DNA of 64,000 nt from positions 62,001 through 126,000 of the forward strand of contig JBPJFY010000008.1 of NCBI GenBank assembly GCA_051208045.1, written 5' to 3'. Position numbers and translations under genes: made by a program. Positions 1 through 12,080 of this stretch are shown here, piece by piece. Positions within the stretch are counted from its first letter, which is position 1. Every line of letters starts with the position of its first letter. The notes under the pieces were generated by a model. The model did not search any database, was not told the origin of the DNA, and worked only from the letters and a program-made list of their open reading frames with translations. This DNA is from LZORAL124-50-18 sp051208045. GTDB lineage: Bacteria > Pseudomonadota > Gammaproteobacteria > Pseudomonadales > Oleiphilaceae.

Positions 1-89
1 TGGAAAAACACGGCATGATGGCACTCGGTGAGCGTCAGGCCATTACACCGGCGGTGGCGCGTCGAATCCTTCAGGCCGCTGTGGCTTAG
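1..89 (+). CDS. 3' end of an unidentified protein (partial)
   Basis: An open frame enters from the left edge and stops with TAG at 87-89. The last 28 residues are visible, ending ARRILQAAVA. This is too short to assign a family. It is coding-like and on the same strand as the next gene, with a gap of about 90 bases that includes a TTGACC and a TATACT element not at standard spacing. Confidence 0.5.
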   Translation, partial: EKHGMMALGERQAITPAVARRILQAAVA

Positions 90-182
90 TTCTGGAAAGC
101 GATTTGACCGTTAACTCATGAGAAATAACCTGGGTAGACTATACTTTGATCAAAAGACTCTGTCGCTGATTAAGGGGTGGGT

Positions 183-1103
183 ATGTCCCGCATTGTTTCT
201 CATTTGCTGTGTGCACTGGTCGCGTGTGGACTTGCACCTGTCGCGCTAAGTCAGGAAACGGTTCAAGTTTCCGGTGTCACGGTACTTCGCTACTTCCAAA
301 CGGATGCGCGGTACAGCTTTCGCGTGCGCCTGCTGGAGGCGGTGATGAAAGAAACCGAGGCGGAATATGGGCCGTTCCGCCTGGAGCCCACCGAGCACCA
401 GGTCACACAGGCCCGAGGCCTTCAGCTGCTTGAAACGAATGCCGGTGTGGATATCGCGTTTATTGCCTCCAGTCGTGAGCGGGAGGCCTACCTGCTTGCG
501 GTGAAAGAACCTATTCTCAGCGGCATACTGGGATTTCGGGTCAACTTGATTCATAAAGCCGAGGTAGAGGCCTTCAAGCGGGTAACGACCTTTGATCAAC
601 TCCGGCAGGACTATATCGCCGGTTTTGGTTCCCAGTGGGCAGATATGGCGATCCTGGAACACAATGGCATGCGCGTTTTTGGTGTTGCCAGCTATGAAAA
701 CATTTTTCGCATGCTGGAGCACCAACGGTTTCATTATTTCCCCCGGGGGATCAATGAAGCCTGGGGTGAGATCACGCGAAAGGGCGAGACATACCCCGGT
801 CTGGTCGTTGAGGAGTCGTTAGCACTGTATTACCCCTATCCCGTGTACTTTTTCGTCAGCAAAGCGAGTACCCGGCTGGCGGCACGCCTGGAAAAGGGCC
901 TGCAGAGGGTGAAATCCAATGGTACGTATCAGCCGTTGTTCCTGGAAGAACATGGGGCGGATATTGCGCGGGCGAAATTAGCGCAGCGGAAACTCTTTGT
1001 GTTGACGAATCCGGCACTGGAAGATCAAAATCTCCCCGAAGGCACGTTCTGGTGGTTGTCGGAACCGATTCCGGGGCTGAATGATACGCGTCAACTGGAG
1101 TAA
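183..1103 (+). CDS. periplasmic solute-binding-like protein (SBP family 3 fold)
   Basis: A 306-residue secreted protein. The ATG at 183 is chosen because AAGGGG lies just upstream at 173-177; a GTG at 177 is in frame. The N terminus is a signal peptide (MSRIVSHLLCALVACGLAPVALSQ). The body looks like the family 3 periplasmic binding fold used by amino-acid ABC transporters and sensor proteins. No permease or ATPase gene is adjacent, so it is an orphan binding or sensory protein. Ligand unknown. Similar orphan proteins occur at 2384, 31601 and 41897. Confidence 0.7.
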   Translation: MSRIVSHLLCALVACGLAPVALSQETVQVSGVTVLRYFQTDARYSFRVRLLEAVMKETEAEYGPFRLEPTEHQVTQARGLQLLETNAGVDIAFIASSREREAYLLAVKEPILSGILGFRVNLIHKAEVEAFKRVTTFDQLRQDYIAGFGSQWADMAILEHNGMRVFGVASYENIFRMLEHQRFHYFPRGINEAWGEITRKGETYPGLVVEESLALYYPYPVYFFVSKASTRLAARLEKGLQRVKSNGTYQPLFLEEHGADIARAKLAQRKLFVLTNPALEDQNLPEGTFWWLSEPIPGLNDTRQLE

Positions 1104-1145
1104 CTGTGCTAGACTGCCGCCCGGAATAAGTAAGGGGGCACTTTC

Positions 1146-2297
1146 ATGTCTGATCTGCATCTCACGTCAACGTTCGGCACGTTCGAGCTGAAAATCCGGC
1201 ATTACCATCCAAAATCGTCTTTACGCGCCTGGGATGCGGCGGACGAATACGTGCTGCAGCATGTGGCGGACGCGCAGACCTTAAACAGCGCTGCCTGTCG
1301 GGTGCTTCTGGTGAATGATACCTGTGGTGCGCTGGCGGTGTCCCTGAGTGGATACACCTGTGTGAGTTGGGGCGATTACGAAACCGGCCGGTTAGCCTTG
1401 CGGGACAATCTGAAACGTAATAACTTGCCTCTGGATTCGGTGGCTTTTGTGTCGGGCGATCAGGTGCCGGAGGGGCCATTTGATCTGGTCATCGTGAAGT
1501 TGCCCAAAACGCTCTCTTTGCTTTACTGGCAGCTGGGTCAGCTGGCTTCCGTGCTCGCCGAAGGTACACCGGTGATCGGGGCGGGCATGGTGAAACATAT
1601 GCCCCGATCGATGATCGACGCATTCAGTGCGCTTATTGCGCCCTGCCAGACCTCTCTGGCACAGAAAAAAGCCCGTCTGATCTTCGCGACTCGGGATGAT
1701 CGGCCCCCCACGGCGTTGGATGCCCCCATTGAGTACGCAATTCCCGACTCGGATTTAATACTGGTGAATGCGGCCAATGTGTTTTCGCAGCAGAAACTGG
1801 ACCTGGGGACACGTTTTCTCCTGACCCACTTTCCTGATCTTAGTGACGCCAAACGCGTCGTGGACCTGGGGTGTGGTAACGGTGCGCTGGCGGTGTATGC
1901 GGGGCATCGGTACCCGGATGTGACCTTGTACTGCGTGGACGACTCGTTTCTTGCAATACAGAGTGCGCGTGCCTCTTTTGAGAAAAATGCCCTCACCAAT
2001 ACGGCGTACTTTGTTCCCTCTGATGGATTAAGCGCGTTGCCCGCCGAGGCGGTGCCCGTGGATGCGATTCTCTGCAATCCCCCCTTTCATGAAGGCAATA
2101 AAGTGCATACCGAGATTGCCTTGCGAATGTTTCAGGAAGCCCGGCGTGCACTCACCCCTGCTGGTGTACTCACCATCGTCGCGAATCGACACCTCGGGTA
2201 TCACGATGCGTTGAAGAAGTGGTTCCGACAGGTTTCCGTCAATGCCAGCAACAGCAAATTTGTCGTCATCTCGGCGCGGCAACCCCGAAGCACGTAA
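1146..2297 (+). CDS. rlmG: 23S rRNA (guanine-1835-N2)-methyltransferase RlmG
   Basis: A 383-residue cytosolic SAM-dependent methyltransferase, close to the usual RlmG length of about 375-380. The C-terminal half carries the Rossmann SAM-binding motif VVDLGCGNGALAV (around residue 239) and the catalytic NPPFHEG motif (around residue 312) typical of RlmG/RsmC N2-guanine methyltransferases. The N-terminal half is the degenerate duplicated methyltransferase domain that helps bind RNA. The ATG at 1146 follows AAGGGGGC. It methylates G1835 in 23S rRNA (E. coli numbering). Stand-alone gene. Confidence 0.92.
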   Translation: MSDLHLTSTFGTFELKIRHYHPKSSLRAWDAADEYVLQHVADAQTLNSAACRVLLVNDTCGALAVSLSGYTCVSWGDYETGRLALRDNLKRNNLPLDSVAFVSGDQVPEGPFDLVIVKLPKTLSLLYWQLGQLASVLAEGTPVIGAGMVKHMPRSMIDAFSALIAPCQTSLAQKKARLIFATRDDRPPTALDAPIEYAIPDSDLILVNAANVFSQQKLDLGTRFLLTHFPDLSDAKRVVDLGCGNGALAVYAGHRYPDVTLYCVDDSFLAIQSARASFEKNALTNTAYFVPSDGLSALPAEAVPVDAILCNPPFHEGNKVHTEIALRMFQEARRALTPAGVLTIVANRHLGYHDALKKWFRQVSVNASNSKFVVISARQPRST

Positions 2298-2300
2298 TTT

Positions 2301-2331
2301 TTGTTCGACCGTACAAAACCTGACCTATACT
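2301..2331 (+). promoter_or_regulatory. candidate sigma70 promoter upstream of the 2384 gene
   Basis: TTGTTC at 2301-2306 and TATACT at 2326-2331, spaced 19 bases. The -10 matches five of six consensus positions; the spacing is long and the -35 weak. A similar CTATACTCAAA element precedes the solute-binding gene at 31601. Confidence 0.35.
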
Positions 2332-2383
2332 CAAATGACAAATGTCTGATGATGCTAAAAATACAAACGATCGGAGGTGAGGT

Positions 2384-3148
2384 ATGCGTAGTCGAGCAGA
2401 CGTGTGGAGTGGTCGGGTCAAGCAGCTGGTGTTGGTTGGCGCGTTGGGTGTCTTCAGCACCCTGGGTTGGGCGCAGGAAAAAGTAAAACTGACTTCCCTG
2501 GACTGGCCGCCGTATACCAGTGCGGAATTGCCGGATCAGGGGGCCACCGTGGCTGTGGCCAAAGCCGCCTTTGCGGCGGTGGGGTATGAGCTTACCGTGG
2601 AATTCTTTCCCTGGAAGCGGGCGGTGAATCTTGCGAAAGATGATCCCGGCTACGACGGGTATTTCCCCGAATACTATGCCGAAGAATTGAAGCAGGATTT
2701 TCTGCTCTCCGAACCCATGGGATCGGGCCCGTTGGGCTTTGCGGAGCTGTCTGCCAGCCCCATTCAATGGACCGTGCTGCCGGATCTGGCAAAATACAAA
2801 ATTGGCGTCGTGAGTGGCTATGTGAATACCGCCGAGTTTGACGATATGTCCGCCAAAGGCACTCTCAAAACCAGTGCCGCCAGTGATGATGTGAAAAACC
2901 TGCAAAAACTGCTGGGTGGGCGCATCAATGCGGCGGTCGTCGATAAGAACGTGCTTGCCCACCTCATGAACACCGTGCCGGAACTGGCGGAGGCGAAGGG
3001 CAAAATTCAGTTCAATGGCACCATGCTGGAAGACAAACAGCTCTACGTTTGCTTCAAGAAAGGACCCCGGGGTGAAAAGCTCGCCAAAGCCCTGAACGAA
3101 GGGATTTCCAAGATTGATGTGAACGGGATTATGGCGAAGTATTTTTAG
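2384..3148 (+). CDS. periplasmic solute-binding-like protein (SBP family 3)
   Basis: A 254-residue exported protein. The ATG follows a strong GGAGGTGAGGT ribosome-binding site. A signal peptide ends near GWAQ. The mature part begins VKLTSLDWPPYTS, typical of family 3 binding proteins in marine gammaproteobacteria, and keeps the FFPWKRA segment. No transporter genes are adjacent. A rho-independent terminator follows at 3166. Ligand unknown. Confidence 0.8.
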   Translation: MRSRADVWSGRVKQLVLVGALGVFSTLGWAQEKVKLTSLDWPPYTSAELPDQGATVAVAKAAFAAVGYELTVEFFPWKRAVNLAKDDPGYDGYFPEYYAEELKQDFLLSEPMGSGPLGFAELSASPIQWTVLPDLAKYKIGVVSGYVNTAEFDDMSAKGTLKTSAASDDVKNLQKLLGGRINAAVVDKNVLAHLMNTVPELAEAKGKIQFNGTMLEDKQLYVCFKKGPRGEKLAKALNEGISKIDVNGIMAKYF

Positions 3149-3165
3149 CCACTCTTGATTTGTCC

Positions 3166-3201
3166 GACGGCGGTAAACCCCGCCGTCTTCTGGGCTTTTT
3201 T
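3166..3201 (+). terminator. rho-independent terminator after the 2384 gene
   Basis: Perfect 8-bp stem GACGGCGG/CCGCCGTC (3166-3173 and 3180-3187) with a 6-base loop. A six-T run lies at 3196-3201 after an 8-base gap. It sits between two convergent genes. Confidence 0.65.
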
Positions 3202-3220
3202 CGGTAAATCGCGGATGCGA

Positions 3221-5464
3221 TCAGTCTTCCTGCACGCAATCAACAAAGTAGCGCACCTTGCCGTCCTTCTTCTCTTTGACCAAGCCATGGATATCGGTTT
3301 CAAAGCCCGGGAACTGTTCGTTGAATGCCCGGGCAAAGCGCAGGTAATCCACGATATTTTTGTTGAACTTCTCTCCCGGAATCAACAGAGGAATGCCCGG
3401 CGGGTAGGGGGTGACCAGCATGGCGGTGATGCGGCCCTCCAGGGCGTCAATGTCAACCCGCTCGATCTTGCGGTGCGCCAGTTTTGACCAGGCATCTGTC
3501 GGGCGCATGGCAGGAACCATTTCCGACAGATACATTTTTGTGGTCAGCCGTGCGACATCGTATTGTGCGTAGACTTCGTGGATTTGCTGGCAGAGGTCCT
3601 TCAGCCCCAGATTTTCATACTGTGGATGCAGCGCTGCAAACTCCGGCATGCACCGGCGGACTTTCATATTGCTGTCAAAGCAGTCCTTGAACTGCTGCAG
3701 TTCGGTGACCAGAGTATTCCATCGACCTTTAGTGATGCCAATGGTGAACATGATGAAAAAGCTGTACAGGCCGCACTTTTCGACGATGATGCCATTTTCC
3801 GCCAGATACTTGGTCAAAATTCCCGCCGGAATCCCCCAGTCTGAAAAGTCGCCATCCACATCCAATCCGGGCGTGATGATGGTGGCTTTGATCGGGTCCA
3901 GCATGTTAAAGCCTTCTGCGAGATCACCGAAGCCATGCCAGCGATCGCCGGCCTTCAGCATCCAGCGCTCCTGATCATCCATCCCTTCTGCGGCCAGCTC
4001 ATCCGGGCCCCACACCTGGAACCACCAGTCTGCGCCCCATTCTTCGTCGACCTTGTGCATGGCGCGTCGGAATTCCATGGATTCACGGATGGACTCTTCT
4101 ACCAATGCCGTGCCTCCGGGCGCTTCCATCATGGCGGCAGCAACATCACAGGACGCGATGATGGAATACTGTGGGGAGGTGGAGGTGTGCATCAGGTAGG
4201 CTTCATTGAACAGATCTTTATCGAGCTTACGGGTTTTTGAATCCTGCACCAGAATCTGGGAGGCCTGAGAGATGCCTGCCAGCAATTTATGCGTGCTCTG
4301 GGTGGCAAAGATCAAGGACTCCTCGCACGCGGGCCGGTTTTCGCCCATGGCATGGTAATCCCCATAAAAATCATGGAACGCGGCATGGGGTAGCCAGGCT
4401 TCATCGAAATGCAGGGTGTCGATCTTGCCATCCAATTCCTGCTTGATCTCTTCAACATTGTACAACACACCATCATAAGTGCTTTGGGTGATGGTGAGTA
4501 CGCGCGGCATGGCACCTTTGTCTTCGATGAACGGATTTCGCTCGATCTTCTTGAGAATGTTTTCCCACTTGAATTCTTCCTTCGGAATCGGGCCGATGAT
4601 GCCGTAGTTGTTGCGCGTAGGCATCAAAAACACCGGAATCGCCCCGGTCATGATAATCGAATGCAAAATCGACTTGTGGCAGTTGCGATCGACCACCACG
4701 ATGTCATTGGGGGCGACGGTGGAGTTCCACACAATTTTATTGGAGGTGGAGGTGCCATTGGTCACGAAGAACATGTGGTCCGAGTGAAAAATACGTGCCG
4801 CATTTTGCTCACTGGCGGCCACCGGGCCGGTGTGGTCGAGCAACTGACCCAGTTCGTCCACGGCGTTACACACATCGGCGCGCAGCATGTTTTCCCCAAA
4901 AAACTGGTGAAACATATGCCCCACCGGGCTTTTCAAAAACGCCACGCCACCACTGTGGCCGGGACAGTGCCAGGTGTAGGAGCCATCCTGCGCATAGTGC
5001 ACCAACGCGCGGAAGAAGGGTGGGGGCAGCGAATCCAGATAACGCTTGGCTTCCCGAATCACGCTCTTGGCGATAAACTCCGGCGTGTCTTCGAACATAT
5101 GAATGAACCCGTGGAGTTCTCGCAGAATGTCATTGGTGATGTGCTGTGACGTGCGGGTTTCGCCGTAAAGAAAGATCGGAATATCCTGATTTCGGTGCCG
5201 GAGTTCCGCGATAAAATTACGCAGCTGGCCCAGGGTTTGTTCGGCCAGCTCGTCGCTGAACTCTTCATCATCAATCGACAGAATGAAACAGGACGCGCTG
5301 CTTTGTTGCTGCACGAAGGACGACAGGTCGCCGTAGCTTGTAACGCCGATGACCTCAAAGCCCTGTGTTTCGATGGCTTTGACGATGGCTCGAATGCCCA
5401 GGCCGGAGGAGTTTTCGGAACGGAAATCTTCATCAATGATAATGATCGGGAATTGAAAGCGCAC
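3221..5464 (-). CDS. ldcA: Orn/Lys/Arg decarboxylase, LdcA-like (PLP-dependent)
   Basis: A large fold-type I PLP decarboxylase of 747 residues from a GTG at 5464; the frame stays open to 5575 but family homology begins at FPIIIIDEDF. Order: N-terminal wing/receiver-like domain (about 1-130), PLP domain with SYTWHCPGHSGGV, the cofactor-contacting DRNCHKSILHS, HFDEAW, and the Schiff-base lysine in QSTHKLLAG, then a C-terminal domain ending YPPGIPLLIPGE. Segments such as SPVGHMFHQFFGEN and HKSILHSIIMTGAIP agree with my memory of Pseudomonas lysine decarboxylase LdcA better than with AdiA. Lysine is therefore the favoured substrate, giving cadaverine, but arginine or ornithine cannot be excluded. 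Divergent from the kinase gene at 5642. Confidence 0.88.
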   Translation of the reverse strand: MRFQFPIIIIDEDFRSENSSGLGIRAIVKAIETQGFEVIGVTSYGDLSSFVQQQSSASCFILSIDDEEFSDELAEQTLGQLRNFIAELRHRNQDIPIFLYGETRTSQHITNDILRELHGFIHMFEDTPEFIAKSVIREAKRYLDSLPPPFFRALVHYAQDGSYTWHCPGHSGGVAFLKSPVGHMFHQFFGENMLRADVCNAVDELGQLLDHTGPVAASEQNAARIFHSDHMFFVTNGTSTSNKIVWNSTVAPNDIVVVDRNCHKSILHSIIMTGAIPVFLMPTRNNYGIIGPIPKEEFKWENILKKIERNPFIEDKGAMPRVLTITQSTYDGVLYNVEEIKQELDGKIDTLHFDEAWLPHAAFHDFYGDYHAMGENRPACEESLIFATQSTHKLLAGISQASQILVQDSKTRKLDKDLFNEAYLMHTSTSPQYSIIASCDVAAAMMEAPGGTALVEESIRESMEFRRAMHKVDEEWGADWWFQVWGPDELAAEGMDDQERWMLKAGDRWHGFGDLAEGFNMLDPIKATIITPGLDVDGDFSDWGIPAGILTKYLAENGIIVEKCGLYSFFIMFTIGITKGRWNTLVTELQQFKDCFDSNMKVRRCMPEFAALHPQYENLGLKDLCQQIHEVYAQYDVARLTTKMYLSEMVPAMRPTDAWSKLAHRKIERVDIDALEGRITAMLVTPYPPGIPLLIPGEKFNKNIVDYLRFARAFNEQFPGFETDIHGLVKEKKDGKVRYFVDCVQED

Positions 5465-5641
5465 GGTAGCCTCATCAGGTCGAGAGAATTTGAATAACGT
5501 ATAGAGTAGCAGTTGAGGCTCAACTGAACCACAGGTGCTCTCAATTGTGATGGCTTTTGAGGCAGAGAGCTTCATTCCGGGCCGCTAAGGTGGTAACATT
5601 TCGACCAGTTTTCAGTCGATCAACCTTACATTGGTTCCAGC

Positions 5642-8600
5642 GTGTTACCTCAGATTCCAGGCTACCAGATCAAAAAGCAGCTGGGCCAAGGCGGAATGGC
5701 TTCGGTCTACCTGGCTGTGCAGGAAAATTTTCAACGTCAGGTGGCGTTGAAAATCATGTCCGTGCACCTGGAGGAAGACCCCGCCTTCGGGAAGCGTTTT
5801 TTGCGCGAAGCGCGCATTGCTGTGCAACTTCAGCACCCGAACATTGTGCCGGTCTATGATGTGGGGCAGCACAAATCTCAGCATTATATGGCTATGGAGT
5901 ATCTGCCGGCGGGTGACCTGAGCCAGCGCTTGAAGAGTGGCCTGACATTGATTGACGGCGTTAATATTGTGCAAGCTTTGGCACAGGCGTTGGACTATGC
6001 CTCGCAGAGAGCGTTTGTCCACCGGGATGTTAAGCCGGAGAACATTCTTTTCCGGGCAGACGGCACGCCGGTCATTTGTGATTTTGGTATCGCAAAAAGT
6101 ATTGCGTCTGAGACCAATATGACGTTGACCGGCTCGGTAATCGGTACGCCGAATTACATGAGCCCTGAGCAGGCGGAAAGCGCTGTGGTGGATGGCCGCT
6201 CTGATATTTACAGCCTGGGCATCATTCTTTTTGAACTGTTGACCGGTAAAGTCCCGTTTCGAGGCGACAGCGCGGTCTCGGTGGCGGTCAAGCACATCAC
6301 AGAGCCGGTGCCAGAATTGCCGGACGAACAGCGCGTGTTTCAACCCGTGGTTGACAAGGTGTTGGCCAAGCACTCAGAAGAGCGATACCAGACCGGGAGC
6401 GAATTTGCGTTTGCTTTAGAGCAGGTGAAGCTGAAACTCTCCCACCGGGTCAGCACTACCATCATCTACGGAACGGAAGAGATCCGGCGCTTCTCACAAC
6501 GTAGCGGTGCCAATCGTCAGAGATCGACCGCGTCGGAAGGTCCGACGCCTGTGCAGACTCAATCTCGAAAGTGGGTGGGTGTGGGGGCCGTAGTCATCGG
6601 ACTGGGCGTGCTGGCGGGTGTGTGGCTTCTAGATAATCGAGGAAGTGAATTCGGTAACGTTGCTCAGATATCTTCCCTGCAAGAAAAGGCGAGCATTTCT
6701 CCGCAAGCGGAAGCGTTATTCACACGTGCCCGGGAAGCGATGGACGCGGGCCGTTTTTTCCCTCCCGAGCCCGGAAATGCGCTCAGCTTTTACGACCAGT
6801 TGATGTTGGAACACCCGGATGCCGTGGTGGCAGCAGATGTAGCCGGTGTTTACGATGCGGCGTTTCAACAAATTGAAGCACAATTGGCGCAGAATCAGTA
6901 CGCAAAAGCCATTGCGCAGTTGAACAACGTGTCTGAGCACATGTTCCGTGCTGAAGTGTTGCCAGCGCATTTTGGCCGTTTTCAGAGCCTGAGAAAGCAG
7001 GCCCAGCAAATGGAAGCACAAATACGTAGCTGGCTGGTGGAAGCGCAACAATACCTCAAATTGCAGCAATGGGTCGAGCCCGCTGGCACGAATGCCTTCG
7101 AACGTGCGTTACAAGTGTTGACTTTGGATGCGGCGAACGGGGATGCCCAGCGCATGCTTCAGCAAATTCTGGAAGCACTCCATCAGGAAGCAAGCATCGC
7201 TATTGAGGCGAAACAAGTGGAGGATGCCTGGAAGCACTTGAGCGCTGCAAGGCGCGTCGCAACGAACATACCGGTGTCGCCGGAACGGGATGCCCGCTTA
7301 GTTCAACTGGATACATTGGAGGGTGATCTTAAAGCGCAGCTCCTGGCCCAAAATGATGCCCAAGTGAAAGCGGAAAATGACGCGGTGATTGCCCGCAACA
7401 AGCAGGTACTTGCACTGCTGAGTGAAATCGACGATTTGATGCGCTCCGGCAAGCTGGCCTATCTCGACAAGGCCGCACTGAAGTTGGATGAAGTATTACA
7501 GCTGGATCCGCAAAACAAAATTGCCAGAAACCGTATAGCCAACCTGAGCGAGCGGTATTTGGATGTGGCAGAAAGCTTCATCAACGCAGGGCAGGTTGAG
7601 CAGGCGGATACCGCGATCAAGAAAGCCAAAAATACGCCCTACAATACTGACCGCTTGAAAGCATTGGAAAACGGATTAGCCGACGCAAAACAGGCCCAGG
7701 AACGGGCGGAGGAGCAAGCACGATTGCTCGCGCAGAAACGCCAGAAAATTACCGCCACGCTGAATCAGGCCAGTGAGGTGTGGCGCCAGAATCAAACGGA
7801 TATATTGCCGATAACGCCCTCGAAAAAGTTGAACCAGCTCTATATGCAGGTACTGGCGTCGGACAAGGATAATGCGGATGCCAAGGCAGGTCGCCTCCAG
7901 TTAGCCCATCGATTGCTCTCCTCGGCCAGCGTATTGATTCAACGAAGCGAGCATTCGGTGGCTGAGGAATATCTCGCCTATGTAGAGAACTTGCCTCACA
8001 GTGATCAAGAGCGTCAGCGCGTTCGGGCGGAACTGAAATCGGCACAACAGCGAAGCAAGCAGGTCAGCGAGCTTCAGGCACGCCTGCAGGAGGCAGGAGA
8101 GCATTTGTCTGCCGGGCGACTGACGGTCCCGCCGGAAGACAATGCCAGTGAGCTATATCAAGATATTCTTCAGAAATACCCCAGCAATCAGGAAGCCCGG
8201 CAGGGGCTGAACCGGGTGGCCGAACGATTGGTCGGCTTGGCGCGACAGCAGGTAAAAGAGGGTAGAGTCGAGGAGGCGGGTGACTTGTTACTAAAGGCGC
8301 GGCAGCTTGCCGGTGAGTCTCCGGATTGGGCGAGCGTGAAACTGCTGGTGACCGGGGAGCAGCAATGGCGCCGTATTAAGGATACAGGCAACAAAGCGCT
8401 GATCGAGGCGTTTTTACAGCAATTTCCTCAGCACACCAGGCGCCCGGAAGCAGAAGCCCTCGTGAGTGCGATGAGTGAAGAAATACCTCCTGATCCGCCG
8501 GCTGTGGAGCCGGAACCTGTATTAAGGAAGTATCAGGCAGGCGAGATAATTAACCACTCGGTGGCCGGTGTTTCAGCGCCGCCGATGGTGGTGCTCCCCA

Positions 8601-9286
8601 TGCGGGATGGGAAGCAAATCGCAGCCGGGCGCGGGGAAGTCACCTTCGCAGAATATGATGCCTATGCGAAAGAAGCGGGTATTCCTCGACCGGATGATGA
8701 GTGGGGCAGGGATGATCAACCGGTGATCAACATTAGCTGGCAGGAAGCGAATGACTATGCGGATTGGCTCACCACTGGCACGGGCGCTGTCTACCGGCTG
8801 CCCAGTAAAGAAGAGTGGGCCTATTTTGCAGGGGCCGGATCGCAGACCGCCTATTTCTGGGGTGATTCCGCGCCGGTGTGTCGGCAGGTGCCAATCAGCG
8901 ATATAGTGAAAGCAAGGCGTAACCCGGATTTTCGTACCCCCAATAGGAGCGATCTCCTGGGCTGCCTGCGGTCCATGATCATCAAAATCTACGCAAACTG
9001 CAGTGAATGCTACTCTTGGGGGACTGTAGGTACGACCTATCCCTCCAAAAATTTCCGAGCGAACGCCTTTGGCCTGCACAGTGCAGTGGGCAACGTGGCC
9101 GAATGGGGCCAGGCACGGGAAACCTTTGGCGGACATTGGGATTCCCCCATTGAAGCACTGAAAATCAATTATCCCGTGCCCATCGCGGAGACCGAACGGT
9201 CCAGTCGCATAGGATTTCGTTTGGTGTTGGAGTTGAATACCTCGCCAGCGCCAACGCTTAGTACAGAATTGTCTCCTCATCCGTAA
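5642..9286 (+). CDS. membrane Ser/Thr protein kinase with C-terminal FGE-sulfatase-like domain
   Basis: A 1214-residue protein from a GTG at 5642. Residues 8-265 are a complete Hanks-type kinase: glycine loop GQGGMASVYLA, VALKIM lysine, catalytic HRDVKPEN, DFG (CDFGIAKS) and GTPNYMSPEQ. A transmembrane helix lies near 311-330 (VGVGAVVIGLGVLAGVWLL). Residues about 345-950 are helical, TPR/coiled-coil-like and predicted extracytoplasmic. Residues about 970-1205 form an FGE-sulfatase-like domain (YRLPSKEEWAYFAG, GNVAEW, RIGFRLV), a C-type-lectin-related fold. The kinase part resembles PpkA-type kinases linked to type VI secretion. A 3' fragment of this gene recurs at 22120, showing it bounded a tandem duplication. 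The FGE domain shows no match to the TR, so I do not call it a DGR target. Confidence 0.88.
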   Translation: MLPQIPGYQIKKQLGQGGMASVYLAVQENFQRQVALKIMSVHLEEDPAFGKRFLREARIAVQLQHPNIVPVYDVGQHKSQHYMAMEYLPAGDLSQRLKSGLTLIDGVNIVQALAQALDYASQRAFVHRDVKPENILFRADGTPVICDFGIAKSIASETNMTLTGSVIGTPNYMSPEQAESAVVDGRSDIYSLGIILFELLTGKVPFRGDSAVSVAVKHITEPVPELPDEQRVFQPVVDKVLAKHSEERYQTGSEFAFALEQVKLKLSHRVSTTIIYGTEEIRRFSQRSGANRQRSTASEGPTPVQTQSRKWVGVGAVVIGLGVLAGVWLLDNRGSEFGNVAQISSLQEKASISPQAEALFTRAREAMDAGRFFPPEPGNALSFYDQLMLEHPDAVVAADVAGVYDAAFQQIEAQLAQNQYAKAIAQLNNVSEHMFRAEVLPAHFGRFQSLRKQAQQMEAQIRSWLVEAQQYLKLQQWVEPAGTNAFERALQVLTLDAANGDAQRMLQQILEALHQEASIAIEAKQVEDAWKHLSAARRVATNIPVSPERDARLVQLDTLEGDLKAQLLAQNDAQVKAENDAVIARNKQVLALLSEIDDLMRSGKLAYLDKAALKLDEVLQLDPQNKIARNRIANLSERYLDVAESFINAGQVEQADTAIKKAKNTPYNTDRLKALENGLADAKQAQERAEEQARLLAQKRQKITATLNQASEVWRQNQTDILPITPSKKLNQLYMQVLASDKDNADAKAGRLQLAHRLLSSASVLIQRSEHSVAEEYLAYVENLPHSDQERQRVRAELKSAQQRSKQVSELQARLQEAGEHLSAGRLTVPPEDNASELYQDILQKYPSNQEARQGLNRVAERLVGLARQQVKEGRVEEAGDLLLKARQLAGESPDWASVKLLVTGEQQWRRIKDTGNKALIEAFLQQFPQHTRRPEAEALVSAMSEEIPPDPPAVEPEPVLRKYQAGEIINHSVAGVSAPPMVVLPMRDGKQIAAGRGEVTFAEYDAYAKEAGIPRPDDEWGRDDQPVINISWQEANDYADWLTTGTGAVYRLPSKEEWAYFAGAGSQTAYFWGDSAPVCRQVPISDIVKARRNPDFRTPNRSDLLGCLRSMIIKIYANCSECYSWGTVGTTYPSKNFRANAFGLHSAVGNVAEWGQARETFGGHWDSPIEALKINYPVPIAETERSSRIGFRLVLELNTSPAPTLSTELSPHP

Positions 9287-9491
9287 AAACCTGTTAAATG
9301 GGTTCCAGTTCGCAGGCGCTGTTCTGGAATGCCCCCGGTAACTTGCGTCATAATAGCGGGCTTTAAAAATCCGGTTGAAAATTGCTCAGCACAAACAAGC
9401 CGTACTCAACAGCCCTCCATGCCATTGTTCTGCCATATGTGGCAGGAGGCGCGTGCCTCTGCTCAACCGACAAATAAGCGAATTACAGACA
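9238..9491 (+). repeat. duplicated segment, copy 1 (kinase 3' end plus target-gene leader)
   Basis: From the last codons of the kinase gene to the start of the next gene. It is nearly identical to 22120-22373, including the inverted repeat TTCCAG/CTGGAA, the stretch GCCCCCGGTAACTTGCG and the AGGAGGCGCGTG element. The shared non-coding leader shows that the two downstream target genes arose by segmental duplication. Confidence 0.85.
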
Positions 9492-12071
<2,580 letters not shown>

Positions 12072-12080
12072 ATAACTGTG

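Noticed and set aside
4409..5149. 246-codon plus-strand open frame
   Set aside because: Antisense to the conserved PLP domain of the decarboxylase; no recognisable protein features.
8560..9286. FGE domain of the kinase as a fifth DGR target
   Set aside because: No segment matches the TR scaffold (TGGTCGGCGTCT or CGTTTGGTTCGAGGC); the fold is related but there is no variable repeat.
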